Positions 16,633 to 24,523 of a DNA stretch of 64,000 nt are shown here, piece after piece; position 1 is the first letter of the stretch, and every line of letters begins with the position of its first letter. The translations under genes were made by a program, and so were the position numbers. The DNA is taken from assembly GCA_964423795.1 (NCBI GenBank), contig CAYRGC010000001.1, positions 62,001-126,000 on the forward strand. The letters are read 5' to 3'. This DNA comes from CAYRGC01 sp964423795. GTDB lineage: Bacteria; Patescibacteriota; Gracilibacteria; Peribacterales; Peribacteraceae. The notes beneath the pieces are model-generated. The model was not told where the DNA came from, did not search any database, and saw nothing but the letters and a program-made list of their open reading frames with translations.

Positions 16633-18728
16633 TGACCCCCGTCCCGCAGGATCAAGAGAACTCGGTGCCCATGGACGGCCTCGCACCGAGCGTGCAACCC
16701 GCCCCGATTCCGGCTCCCGCGCCGACGCCCGCCCCGCAAGCGCCCGAGCAACCGGTCAAAGCCGCCGGCGTCCAAAGCGGCGGCAAGCGTTTGGCCATCG
16801 TGATCCAGGGACTGTTCTTCGTGTTCTATCTCGGCTTCTTCTGCTGGGAGGGATTCCTCCTTCTCACGCTGCCGAGCCCGACCGGAGAGATGCGCGACCT
16901 GCAGTCCATGGGGGTACTCACGTCGCTCGTCGGTATCGGCGTGCTGCTGCTGGTCGGTTGGCTCGGCGTGCTGCGCATCGGTCACTCCAACGTTTCCACG
17001 TCGCTGCGGCAGAGAAGTCTCATCGTCTTGATCGCCATCCTCGCGCCTGGAGTCGTGCTCGCGATGGCGACCCCCTACTTCATCACGCGCGAACCCCCGC
17101 TGGGCATCGACGTGGTGAACCCCACGAAGGCATCGGACTTCGTGGCGCCGGTCTCCGTCACCTACAGCGTGGAGCGCGCCATGGCGACGCTGAAAAACCT
17201 CGGCTACCGCCCTTCCAAATATCAATGGGACGGCAACGGCGACGGAAAAATGGACCAGGAAACCGTCGTGCCGACCTTCACGGCGCTGTATCCGAAGCAA
17301 GGGGCGTATCTCGTCACCGTCATCATCCAGTTCGACGGCTCCTCGGCGAGGCGGCTCCAGAAGCGCCTCAACGTGCCGACCGCCGTGTTCTCGGTGATCC
17401 CGGAGGACCCGGTGGTGGAGAAACCCGCTCGCTTCAGCATCGCCTCCCTGCTGACCGATCCGAAGCAGCTGAAGCAGGTAACCTGGAACTTCGGGGACGG
17501 CACGAAGCAGGAGACACTCAAGACCACAGAAATCACGCACACGTACTTCACGACGGGGGAATACGAGGTATCCGCCGTGTTCCAGCTCGCCTCCAACGCG
17601 GAGCAGTCGCTCAAGAGGACGATCGCCGTGAAGGATCCCGTTCCGCTTCCGTTCCCAATCACTCTCTCCGTTGAGCCGAAGAATCCCATGGGGCCCGCCC
17701 CCTTCGGCGCGGTGTTCAAGCTAGATACCAAGGAGCCGATCCGCGAAGTCATCTGGGATTTCGGCGACGGCAAAGAGGAACGTGGCACCGATCTTTTCCG
17801 CGCCGGCCATACCTTCGACGACGTGGGCATCTATCCCGTCGTCGTGAAGGCCAGGAGCGCGAGCGGGTCGCTCGCGGAGCTGACGCAGATCGTGCGCGTG
17901 ACAGAAACGCTGCAACTCCAGGATCTGCGCTTCGAGGGATCGCCCGAGGTGCAAGGCGGCAAGGTCCAGGGCGAACTGCCCCTCGACGTGGAGATCACCC
18001 CGAAGACGGCGATTCCGCTCGTCACCTTCTTCTGGGAAAGCGAGGATGATTCGGCGAACGTGCAAGGCACCACCTATCGCGCGACGTACCGCCAAGAGGG
18101 CACCTACGCCGTCACGCTGGTGGCGCAGAACGCCGACGGCAACGTCGCGCGCATACCGCTCTCGATCCTCGTGAAGCCCGCCTCGGCGGAGCCGTCGATC
18201 ACCGCCAAGCCGGAGAACGGCGTCGCGCCGCTCACGGTGCAATTCGACGCGTCGGAAAGCTACATTCCGCCGGACGAGACGCTTGCCGGCTTCAAATGGC
18301 TCTTCGGCGACGAGGAAAGGAACGATTCGGTCGAACTGGGCCCTTCCCGCGTGGAGCACACGTATAAGAAGCCCGGGGAATACAAGGTCATCCTCAAGCT
18401 CGTGACCGTCTCCGGCAAGGAATTCAGTACGGAACGGACGATCGTCGTGCGCAGGCCGGCGCTCAGCGCCTGCATCACGTCGAGCCGCACCAAGGTACAG
18501 GCGGGCAAGGGCATCGAATTCGATTCCGCATGCTCGACCGGGTTCCCCCTTACCTTCGTCTGGGACGTGCGCGCCGACGCGAATCCCAAGGTGACGCTCG
18601 CCCAGGGGCCGACCGCGAAGTACATCCACGTTTTCGACGCCCCAGGCACCTACACCGTCTCCTTGACGCTCACGGACGAATGGGGCAACGATGACTCGAC
18701 CTCCGTTCCCATCACCGTCACCCCATGA
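16632..18728 (+). CDS. Membrane-anchored multi-PKD-domain surface protein
   Basis: 698 residues. A Pro/Ala-rich start (about 1-45), then about three membrane helices between 53 and 145, then a long outside region of about five PKD-like beta domains. The PKD marks WNFGDGTKQE, WDFGDGKEERG and KWLFGDEERND are clear, and two further units (FFWESEDDSAN, FVWDVRADANP) are diverged. Each unit ends with the usual HTYxxxGxYxVxxxV strand, for example HTYKKPGEYKVILKLVTV. PKD domains act in protein or polysaccharide binding at the surface. The ATG overlaps the upstream stop codon, so translation is coupled. Confidence 0.88.
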   Translation: MTPVPQDQENSVPMDGLAPSVQPAPIPAPAPTPAPQAPEQPVKAAGVQSGGKRLAIVIQGLFFVFYLGFFCWEGFLLLTLPSPTGEMRDLQSMGVLTSLVGIGVLLLVGWLGVLRIGHSNVSTSLRQRSLIVLIAILAPGVVLAMATPYFITREPPLGIDVVNPTKASDFVAPVSVTYSVERAMATLKNLGYRPSKYQWDGNGDGKMDQETVVPTFTALYPKQGAYLVTVIIQFDGSSARRLQKRLNVPTAVFSVIPEDPVVEKPARFSIASLLTDPKQLKQVTWNFGDGTKQETLKTTEITHTYFTTGEYEVSAVFQLASNAEQSLKRTIAVKDPVPLPFPITLSVEPKNPMGPAPFGAVFKLDTKEPIREVIWDFGDGKEERGTDLFRAGHTFDDVGIYPVVVKARSASGSLAELTQIVRVTETLQLQDLRFEGSPEVQGGKVQGELPLDVEITPKTAIPLVTFFWESEDDSANVQGTTYRATYRQEGTYAVTLVAQNADGNVARIPLSILVKPASAEPSITAKPENGVAPLTVQFDASESYIPPDETLAGFKWLFGDEERNDSVELGPSRVEHTYKKPGEYKVILKLVTVSGKEFSTERTIVVRRPALSACITSSRTKVQAGKGIEFDSACSTGFPLTFVWDVRADANPKVTLAQGPTAKYIHVFDAPGTYTVSLTLTDEWGNDDSTSVPITVTP

Positions 18729-18817
18729 AGAAGCAAACCTACGTCCGCGCGTTCGCCCTGCTCGGCATCGCCGGCATCCTCCTCACCGCGATCCTGCCGT
18801 TTCTTCAGGGTCGTTGA
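18725..18817 (+). CDS. Possible 30-residue membrane peptide after the PKD gene
   Basis: MKKQTYVRAFALLGIAGILL, then TAILPFLQGR: a basic start followed by one hydrophobic helix. Its ATG overlaps the PKD stop codon (ATGA), the usual sign of coupled translation. Its end overlaps the convergent tsaD gene by 35 bases. Unknown function, and it could be a chance frame. Confidence 0.4.
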   Translation: MKKQTYVRAFALLGIAGILLTAILPFLQGR

Positions 18818-19841
18818 CGACGCCGGAGAGGCTCGCCGTCGCCGCCGTTTCAAACTTGCGTCCCAACTCCTCGGGTCGTTCCGTCAGCAGGAAGTGCCCC
18901 GCTGCCGCGATCATCGCCGCGTTGTCCGTGCAGTAGCCGAAGGACGCGGGCCAGCGCACTGGTACGTCTCCAATCCTCTGCGTGAGGAGCGATCGCAAAT
19001 ACGTGCTCGCGGAGACGCCGCCGACGAGATGAACCTCAGCGATTTCCGGATGACGCGCGAGCGCGAGTTCCACTCGATCGGCCAGATGCGAACAAAGCGC
19101 GTGCTGGTACGATGCCGCGACGTCCGCGAGCGCGCGCTCCGCGAGGGGTACCGTGAGCTTCTCGTCGCGAAGCAGGTACCGCAGCGCCGTCTTGAGCCCC
19201 GAAAAACTGAAGTCCAGGCTGTCGTCGCCCTTGAGCGGAACGGGGAACGCGTACGCGTCGATCCTCCCTGTCTCCGCGACTTTGGCGATCGCCGGACCGC
19301 CGGGATAGGGGAGTCCGAGCATCGAAGCTCCTTTGTCGAACGCTTCGCCCACCGCGTCGTCGCGTGTGCGACCGAGCAGGCGCCCGCGGGTATGGCTCGT
19401 CCGCAGCCACACGTCGCTGTGCCCTCCGGAAACCGAAAGCGTCAACGAGGGGAAGAGGGGTGGCTTCGCGGCGTTCCCCGGCCAGACGCTCGAAAGATGC
19501 CCGAGGGTATGGTGGACGGGCACGATCGGCAGGCGGAACGCCGCCGAGAGCATGCGCGCCGTCACGGTGCCGACGAGCAGCGATCCGAGCAATCCCGGGC
19601 CGCTCGTCACGGCGATGGCATGCAGGTCGGCCGCCGTCACCTTCGCCTCGCGCAAAGCGGTATCGATCACGGGGATCACGCACTCGATCTGCCTGCGCGC
19701 CGCGTCCTCGGGGATCACCCCCGCAAGCGCCTCGTAGCGCGCGCTGGCGCTCGAGACGACGTTGCTGAGCACCGTGACGCCGTCACGTACGACCGCCGCC
19801 GATGTTTCGTCGCAAGACGTCTCGATTCCGAGGATCAGCAT
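18783..19841 (-). CDS. tsaD: tRNA N6-threonylcarbamoyladenosine transferase TsaD
   Basis: 352 residues. Transfers the threonylcarbamoyl group to A37 of ANN-decoding tRNAs, with TsaB/TsaE as partners. Seen: ILGIETSCDETSAAVV at the start, the metal-binding HHTLGHLSS (His111 and His115), LTLSVSGGHSDVWL, GGPAIAKVAETG, VGGVSASTYLR and CTDNAAMIAAAG. Length is normal for bacterial TsaD. -10 TACCGT (19848-19853) ends 6 bases before the ATG. It is divergent from lgt. Confidence 0.97.
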   Translation of the reverse strand: MLILGIETSCDETSAAVVRDGVTVLSNVVSSASARYEALAGVIPEDAARRQIECVIPVIDTALREAKVTAADLHAIAVTSGPGLLGSLLVGTVTARMLSAAFRLPIVPVHHTLGHLSSVWPGNAAKPPLFPSLTLSVSGGHSDVWLRTSHTRGRLLGRTRDDAVGEAFDKGASMLGLPYPGGPAIAKVAETGRIDAYAFPVPLKGDDSLDFSFSGLKTALRYLLRDEKLTVPLAERALADVAASYQHALCSHLADRVELALARHPEIAEVHLVGGVSASTYLRSLLTQRIGDVPVRWPASFGYCTDNAAMIAAAGHFLLTERPEELGRKFETAATASLSGVVNDPEETAGSR

Positions 19842-19904
19842 GCGCAGACGGTACAGGAAAACAGCGTCCTGGGAGAAGTCCCGTGAGGGGCGTACACTGC
19901 GCGG

Positions 19905-20687
19905 GTGATTTCGCTGTTCCCGTCACGGGCGATAGTCCTCACGATCGGCGGCTTTTCGGTGCATTGGTACGGCGTCATGTATCTGCTCGCGTTTTTGGCC
20001 GCCTATTTCCTTCTGCCCAGGCTCCAGACACACAGGAAACTCGACCTGACGAGGGACGAATGGTCGTCGCTCGTTTCCGCGGTCGTCGCCGGCGTGATCG
20101 TCGGCGGACGGCTGGGCTACGTGCTGTTCTACCAACCCGCGTTTTATCTTCAGAATCCGCTGCAGATCTTCGCCGTCTGGAACGGCGGCATGTCGTCGCA
20201 CGGCGGATTCCTGGGAGTGACCGCCGCGGTCCTCTGGATGTGCCGCCGGAAGGGGATTTCCCCTTGGGCGGTCGCCGATCTCGCCGTGGTGCCCGCGGCG
20301 CTCGGATTGGCGCTCGGACGCGTCGGGAACTTCATCAATCTCGAACTCTACGGCATCCCCACGACGCTGCCGTGGGGCATCGCGATTCCCGGCGTCGAGG
20401 GACTTCGGCACCCCACGCAGATCTACGCCGTGATCAAAGATCACTCGCTCATGCTCCTCGGCTACTGGCACCTCACACGGCACGAAGAGAAACCGTACGG
20501 AAGAACATTCGCGATCTTCCTGATGGGATACGGCTTCCTCCGCTTCATCGTGGAACACTTCCGCGAACAGCCCTTTTCGGGTCTCGCCGTGGCGGGAGTG
20601 GAGCTTACCCGCGGGCAGGTCCTCACGATCCCGCTCTTCTTCGCGGGAGGAGCGCTCTACGCGTATCTCAGGCGTCGACAAGCGTAA
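19905..20687 (+). CDS. lgt: Prolipoprotein diacylglyceryl transferase Lgt
   Basis: 260 residues, about seven membrane helices. Attaches diacylglycerol to the lipobox Cys of prelipoproteins, fitting the several lipoproteins in this window. Seen: FSVHWYGVMYLLAF with the essential first-helix His region, GGMSSHGGFLGV, and the signature LGRVGNFINLELYGIPT. GTG start: -10 TACACT (19893-19898) ends exactly 6 bases before it, a textbook leaderless arrangement. The 3' end overlaps convergent rnhB by 20 bases. Confidence 0.97.
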   Translation: MISLFPSRAIVLTIGGFSVHWYGVMYLLAFLAAYFLLPRLQTHRKLDLTRDEWSSLVSAVVAGVIVGGRLGYVLFYQPAFYLQNPLQIFAVWNGGMSSHGGFLGVTAAVLWMCRRKGISPWAVADLAVVPAALGLALGRVGNFINLELYGIPTTLPWGIAIPGVEGLRHPTQIYAVIKDHSLMLLGYWHLTRHEEKPYGRTFAIFLMGYGFLRFIVEHFREQPFSGLAVAGVELTRGQVLTIPLFFAGGALYAYLRRRQA

Positions 20688-21312
20688 GCTTCGGTTTGCT
20701 CAGCGCCGAGGCGACGAAGGTGCGTCGATGATACGGGGTGCACCCGTGTTCGCGGAGTTCCGTCAGGTGGGCTGCGGTGCCGTACCCCTTGTGACGAGAG
20801 AAACGGAATTGTCCGTACTTCGCTTCCGCCTGGGATACGAGGCGGTCGCGCGTCACCTTCGCGACGATGGACGCGGAGGCGATGGCGGACTGCGTCCTGT
20901 CCCCGCGGACGATGCTTTGGTGCTCGAGCGGGAAAACGAACTTGTCGCGGCCGTCGACGAGCAGCAGGTCCACTTCTGCAAGCGCCCGGAGCGCCTCGAC
21001 GGCATCCGTCATCGCGCGTTGCGTCGCCCAGAGGATGCCGCGTCGATCAATCTCCTCCGCGGCGCAGATCCCGATGCCGAAGACGCATGCCCCGGCGATC
21101 CAGGCGTACGCGGCTTCGCGCTGTTTCTCGGCGAGCAGCTTGCTGTCGGCGATTACGAAGTCCGCCCTGCTTCGCCTGGGGCGCCAACGCGGCGGCGTTC
21201 CCCGCAGCAGCGTGAGCGGATGCAGGACGACGCACGCCGCGGCAACGACGGGGCCCGCGAGCGCGCCGCGTCCGGCTTCATCCACGCCCGCGACGACGGG
21301 CGGGCGGCTCAT
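20668..21312 (-). CDS. rnhB: Ribonuclease HII
   Basis: 214 residues. Cleaves the RNA strand of RNA-DNA hybrids and removes single ribonucleotides from DNA. Seen: VVAGVDEAGRGALAGPVVAAA with catalytic Asp11-Glu12, FVIADSKLLAEKQREAAYAWI, LLVDGRD, and RHKGYGTAAHLTELREHG. An insert of about ten residues (PPRWRPRRSR) after the first motif is unusual. The start at 21312 overlaps the end of the Mur ligase gene by 4 bases, so it is the last gene of the SLH - riboflavin kinase - Mur ligase - rnhB operon. Confidence 0.95.
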   Translation of the reverse strand: MSRPPVVAGVDEAGRGALAGPVVAAACVVLHPLTLLRGTPPRWRPRRSRADFVIADSKLLAEKQREAAYAWIAGACVFGIGICAAEEIDRRGILWATQRAMTDAVEALRALAEVDLLLVDGRDKFVFPLEHQSIVRGDRTQSAIASASIVAKVTRDRLVSQAEAKYGQFRFSRHKGYGTAAHLTELREHGCTPYHRRTFVASALSKPKLTLVDA

Positions 21313-22634
21313 GGGCAGAGCTTCCGGAGAGACTCTCGGGCCACGTCGCGCTCGTCCCAGGGAACGAGCCCCGAGCGCGTCTGCATCGTCTGGCAGGCGC
21401 CCATGCCGCAAAGCACCACGGCGTCGCCGGGATTGGCCTCTGCGCACAGCCACTCGATGGCCTCGCGCCGGTCGACGATCTTCCTGGCCTCGGCCTGCGT
21501 TCCGTCCACGCCAGCCCACACCTCGTCGATCACGCGCAGCGGATCCTCGCGTTGCGTCTCGTCGGTCGTGACCACGACGACGTCGGCGATGCGGCTGCAG
21601 ATGGCGCCGATCTGCGGACGCTTCTCCCGCATGCGGTCGCCGCAGGCGCCCGTAAGGACGAGAAGACGACCGTTCGGGTGCATCTCGCGGACGGTCGAGA
21701 GGGCGCGCTCATACGCGAGCGGCGTCACCGTGAAATCCACGAAGACCGAGAACGGCTGCCCTTCGTCGATGCGTTCCAGGCGGCCGGGGATGCCCGAAAA
21801 CGTCCGCAGCGAATCCGTCGCTCGCTCCAGCGGAACCCCGACGCTCGTCGCGCACGCGATCGCGCAGAGGGCGTTCTCCGCGTTGTATGCGCCCGCGATG
21901 GCGAGGTGCAGCGGCGACGTCGCTTCGACGCCGCGGTGCTTGCGATGAACGGTCGCTGACGTGCCTTTGGCATGCACGCGCAGATCGGAAATCCAGAGCA
22001 GCACGTCCTCCGGCCGGACGCTCGGCGGCATCTCCTCGGTGGAGTAATACACGGACGCGCCGCGGCGCACGGAGGAAAGGATGTCCGCGCTGCCGTCATC
22101 GGCGTTGATGACCTTCACGCCGTCCCGTCGCAGGCGGCGGAACAGGATGGCCTTGTCCCGACGGTAGCGATCCATCGTGCCATGGTAATCGAGATGCTCG
22201 AGGGAGGTGTTCGTGATCGCGGCGACGACCGGACGGATCGGCCCCAAGCGGCCCTGCACGAGCCCGTGGGACGACGCCTCAGCCACGACGTACTCGCACT
22301 TCGCTTCCACGCATTCCCTGAGGAACGCCTGGAAGAGGCGCGGGTCGACGCTGGTCTTGTGCGTCTCGTTCCACCGCACGTCGTCGTTGACGCGGAAAAA
22401 CGTGGTGGACGACGCTCCGACGGACTTGCCAGCGCTCCGCAGGATGTGGGCGACCATGCCCACCGTCGTCGTCTTGCCGTCCGTGCCCGTGACGCCGATG
22501 ATCTTCAGCCGCTTCTGCGGAAAACCCGCCTTGGCCGCCGCGGCGTAGCCGCGCGCCCGGTGATAGGCGGCGCGGACGGGGTGACGGGGCGGCACGAGAG
22601 CCTTCAGGACGTCGCGGACGGACATGGCCCGCAT
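21309..22634 (-). CDS. MurE-like Mur ligase with altered substrate motifs
   Basis: 441 residues of the ATP-dependent Mur ligase fold. P-loop GVTGTDGKTTT (47-57), EASSHGLVQGRLG (119-131), NTSLEHLDYHGTMDRYRRDKAILF with the carbamylated Lys near 161, and the C-terminal domain from about 285 (IPGRLERIDEGQPF). It is closest to MurE (UDP-MurNAc-tripeptide synthetase). Two marks differ: the DNPR motif that reads diaminopimelate is DETQ (358-361), and the usual DYAHxPD is DFTVTPL (300-306). The N-terminal UDP-binding domain is also short. So it adds either another amino acid or another substrate. It starts 1 base after the riboflavin kinase gene. Confidence 0.85.
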   Translation of the reverse strand: MRAMSVRDVLKALVPPRHPVRAAYHRARGYAAAAKAGFPQKRLKIIGVTGTDGKTTTVGMVAHILRSAGKSVGASSTTFFRVNDDVRWNETHKTSVDPRLFQAFLRECVEAKCEYVVAEASSHGLVQGRLGPIRPVVAAITNTSLEHLDYHGTMDRYRRDKAILFRRLRRDGVKVINADDGSADILSSVRRGASVYYSTEEMPPSVRPEDVLLWISDLRVHAKGTSATVHRKHRGVEATSPLHLAIAGAYNAENALCAIACATSVGVPLERATDSLRTFSGIPGRLERIDEGQPFSVFVDFTVTPLAYERALSTVREMHPNGRLLVLTGACGDRMREKRPQIGAICSRIADVVVVTTDETQREDPLRVIDEVWAGVDGTQAEARKIVDRREAIEWLCAEANPGDAVVLCGMGACQTMQTRSGLVPWDERDVARESLRKLCP

Positions 22635-22635
22635 G

Positions 22636-23037
22636 TTAACGCACTTCGGGTTCTTGCGGCGAGCGCTTCAGGAAGGTTTCCCGCACGCGCAGGACGTCGT
22701 CGGCGATGGCGGCGCGCAGCGCGTCGAGCGACGCGAAATCCCGGATATCGCGCAAGCGGTCGAGTAGCTCGATGTCGACCGTACCGGGAGGCGCGTCAAT
22801 CTGTTCATCGAGGACGTGTATTTCGAAGCTTTCGCCCGCCCGCACCGCCGGACGGGGTCCGTAATGGATCGCGGCTGCCAAGTCGCGGCCTTCCATTCGC
22901 ACGCAGCCAGCGTAGACCCCGTGAGGAATCCCGTCGGGCACGCACGAAAGATCGATGTTGATCGTGGGCACGCGCACTTTGGAGCCGCCGATGCCGAGTC
23001 CGCGCACCACCGAGCCGACGAAACGGAGCGGAAGCAT
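22636..23037 (-). CDS. ribF: Stand-alone riboflavin kinase domain
   Basis: 133 residues, the size of the kinase half of bifunctional RibF; the FAD synthetase (adenylyltransferase) half is absent. Seen: FVGSVVRGLGIGGSKVRVPTINI (the usual GRxLGxPTAN, with a changed Lys-Val-Arg before PT), HGVYAGCVRMEG, the IHYGPRP loop, FEIHVLDEQ and a C-terminal helix with SLDALRAAIADDV. It would convert riboflavin to FMN. Second gene of an operon: 3 bases after the SLH gene, 1 base before the Mur ligase. Confidence 0.88.
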   Translation of the reverse strand: MLPLRFVGSVVRGLGIGGSKVRVPTINIDLSCVPDGIPHGVYAGCVRMEGRDLAAAIHYGPRPAVRAGESFEIHVLDEQIDAPPGTVDIELLDRLRDIRDFASLDALRAAIADDVLRVRETFLKRSPQEPEVR

Positions 23038-23040
23038 ACG

Positions 23041-24051
23041 TTACTGCATGTTCGCCCTTGCCTGGTCGGCGAAGCTCTTGGCGTACTTCTGCAGCTGGTT
23101 GGCGAGCGTGGAAGCGTCGGGGGAAATCTTGATGGCGGCATCGCCGGACTTCCAGGCAGCGGACGACAGCGTCACGACCTTCTGCAAGTCCCCCGCGAGG
23201 CCGGCGCGGTACGCCTGCACCAGCGACCGGTATCCTTCGGCCGTCTTCACCGCCACCTGTACAGGAACCTCGTTCGGTCGGAACTCATGGGCGCCACGGG
23301 CGCTCAAGACCGCGCGGATCGAGGATTGGTCCGCCGTTGTAAGATCGCCGCGCTCTAGTGCGGACAGGGTCTTTTCCAGATCATCCTTGGCCGACAGGAG
23401 CAGGTCCTGCGTCTTGGCCCCTTCGCGGGAGAGGAAAAAACGGTAGAGGAACACCGCCGCGTCCGCGCGCGTGACGTCGCGTCCCGGCGAAAGTGACCCG
23501 TTCTTCGACACGGCCGTCACGCCCGTGGCGACCGCGTAACGCATCACCGGGTAGTACCAATCCTTCGCGTTCGTGACATCGGTCGCAAGGGATGCCGTGA
23601 TGTCGCCGAACGCCTGCAGATCCACTTTGCGCGAGAGGAAAAGCATCTTCAGGAACTCCGCCTTGGTGACCGCCTGGCCCGCGCTGAAGGTCTTGCTCTC
23701 GCCCTTGCCGGAGACGAACCCCTGTTTCTTGGCCCAAGCGACGTACGGGGCGAACCAGGCGTCCGCGGGCACGTCGCCGAAGGAGGCCGTGCCGGCGCCT
23801 TTGATGTCGTTTTCCCCGGCGATCGACGAGGCGATGAGCTTCACGGCTTCGGCGCGGTTCACTTTCTGATCGGGACGGAACGTATTGTCTTCGTAGCCGC
23901 TGATGAGATTGCGTGCGCGCAGATACTGGATCGCCGGCGCTGCGAAGTGGTCGGACGGAACGTCCTTGAACGTTCCTTCCTGGGCGAACGCGGGCGCGAC
24001 CGAGGTGAGCGCGACCGTCGAAATCGTGAGCAGGGAGAGAGTCGTGCGCAT
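23041..24051 (-). CDS. S-layer-homology (SLH) protein
   Basis: 336 residues. Signal peptide MRTTLSLLTISTVALTSVAPAFA. Three SLH repeats follow: about 27-85 (FKDVPSDHFAAPAIQYLRAR, FRPDQKVNRAEAVKLI), 90-150 (FGDVPADAWFAPYVAWAKKQ, FSAGQAVTKAEFLKML) and 155-215 (WYYPVMRYAVATG, RDVTRADAAVFLYR). The last 120 residues are helical and carry no known domain. SLH repeats bind secondary wall polymers and hold proteins on the surface. The start at 24051 is chosen because -10 TAGTGT (24060-24065) ends 8 bases upstream. First gene of the operon with ribF, the Mur ligase and rnhB. Confidence 0.9.
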   Translation of the reverse strand: MRTTLSLLTISTVALTSVAPAFAQEGTFKDVPSDHFAAPAIQYLRARNLISGYEDNTFRPDQKVNRAEAVKLIASSIAGENDIKGAGTASFGDVPADAWFAPYVAWAKKQGFVSGKGESKTFSAGQAVTKAEFLKMLFLSRKVDLQAFGDITASLATDVTNAKDWYYPVMRYAVATGVTAVSKNGSLSPGRDVTRADAAVFLYRFFLSREGAKTQDLLLSAKDDLEKTLSALERGDLTTADQSSIRAVLSARGAHEFRPNEVPVQVAVKTAEGYRSLVQAYRAGLAGDLQKVVTLSSAAWKSGDAAIKISPDASTLANQLQKYAKSFADQARANMQ

Positions 24052-24065
24052 GAGGAAACACACTA

Positions 24066-24287
24066 CTCACGACCCCCCTGCCAGGCAAGGCGAGTGCCCT
24101 CTTTTTCCTTGCGAGATTCCTCTCTGTATTCAGCGCTACCGGAAGCCAAGAATCCTGGTCTTTTGACTCCATCTGCGTCGAACTATGTAGCAACGTGAAA
24201 AACTCAACATTGGGCGAGGTTTGTGGTGCAAATCAAACGCTTGACGAAGCCCTCGCGGCGAAGACAACCCAGGCTGACGCAGATGGA
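24066..24287. other. Intergenic stretch without a recognised gene
   Basis: About 220 bases between the SLH gene promoter and the tRNA-tail element. A GTG at 24195 opens a 66-codon plus-strand frame, and the minus strand has a 60-codon frame, but both run through the repeat and neither resembles a known protein. No terminator or RNA structure stands out. Confidence 0.5.
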
Positions 24288-24412
24288 TGGCGGAAACAGG
24301 AGGATTCCCTTCTTCTCGTGGGCCTCCAGGACCCGCTCGCTCAGGATGAACTTCTCATCCCGAGCCAGAAGATCTGCAAAACGCAATGGCGATAAGGCAT
24401 CACCGCTTTGAT
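24288..24412 (-). repeat. tRNA-tail element next to tRNA-Ser(TGA)
   Basis: 125 bp directly after the tRNA 3' end (reading on the minus strand). It contains GAGAAG, CCTGAGCG and a final GAAGG, and ends in a 20-base copy (24288-24307) of the tRNA-Ser 3' end with 17 of 20 bases identical and the CCA kept. It belongs to the same family as 11893-11982 and 45572-45667. Confidence 0.75.
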
Positions 24413-24502
24413 TGGCGGAAGCGGTAGGATTCGAACCTACGGTACCCTTGCGGGCACACCTGATTTCAAGTCAGGCCCATTCGACCACTCTGGCACGCTT
24501 CC
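24413..24502 (-). tRNA. tRNA-Ser(TGA)
   Basis: Class II tRNA. Acceptor GGAAGCG/CGCTTCC, anticodon loop CTTGAAA giving TGA, long variable arm, G73 and an encoded CCA. Extended -10 TGCTACACT has its hexamer at 24511-24516. Confidence 0.96.
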
Positions 24503-24523
24503 GTGAAGCCAGTGTAGCAAATC

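Noticed and set aside
24195..24395. 66-codon frame beside tRNA-Ser
   Set aside because: It runs through the tRNA-tail repeat and has no family resemblance. The TATGTA before its GTG is only 5 bases away and weak.
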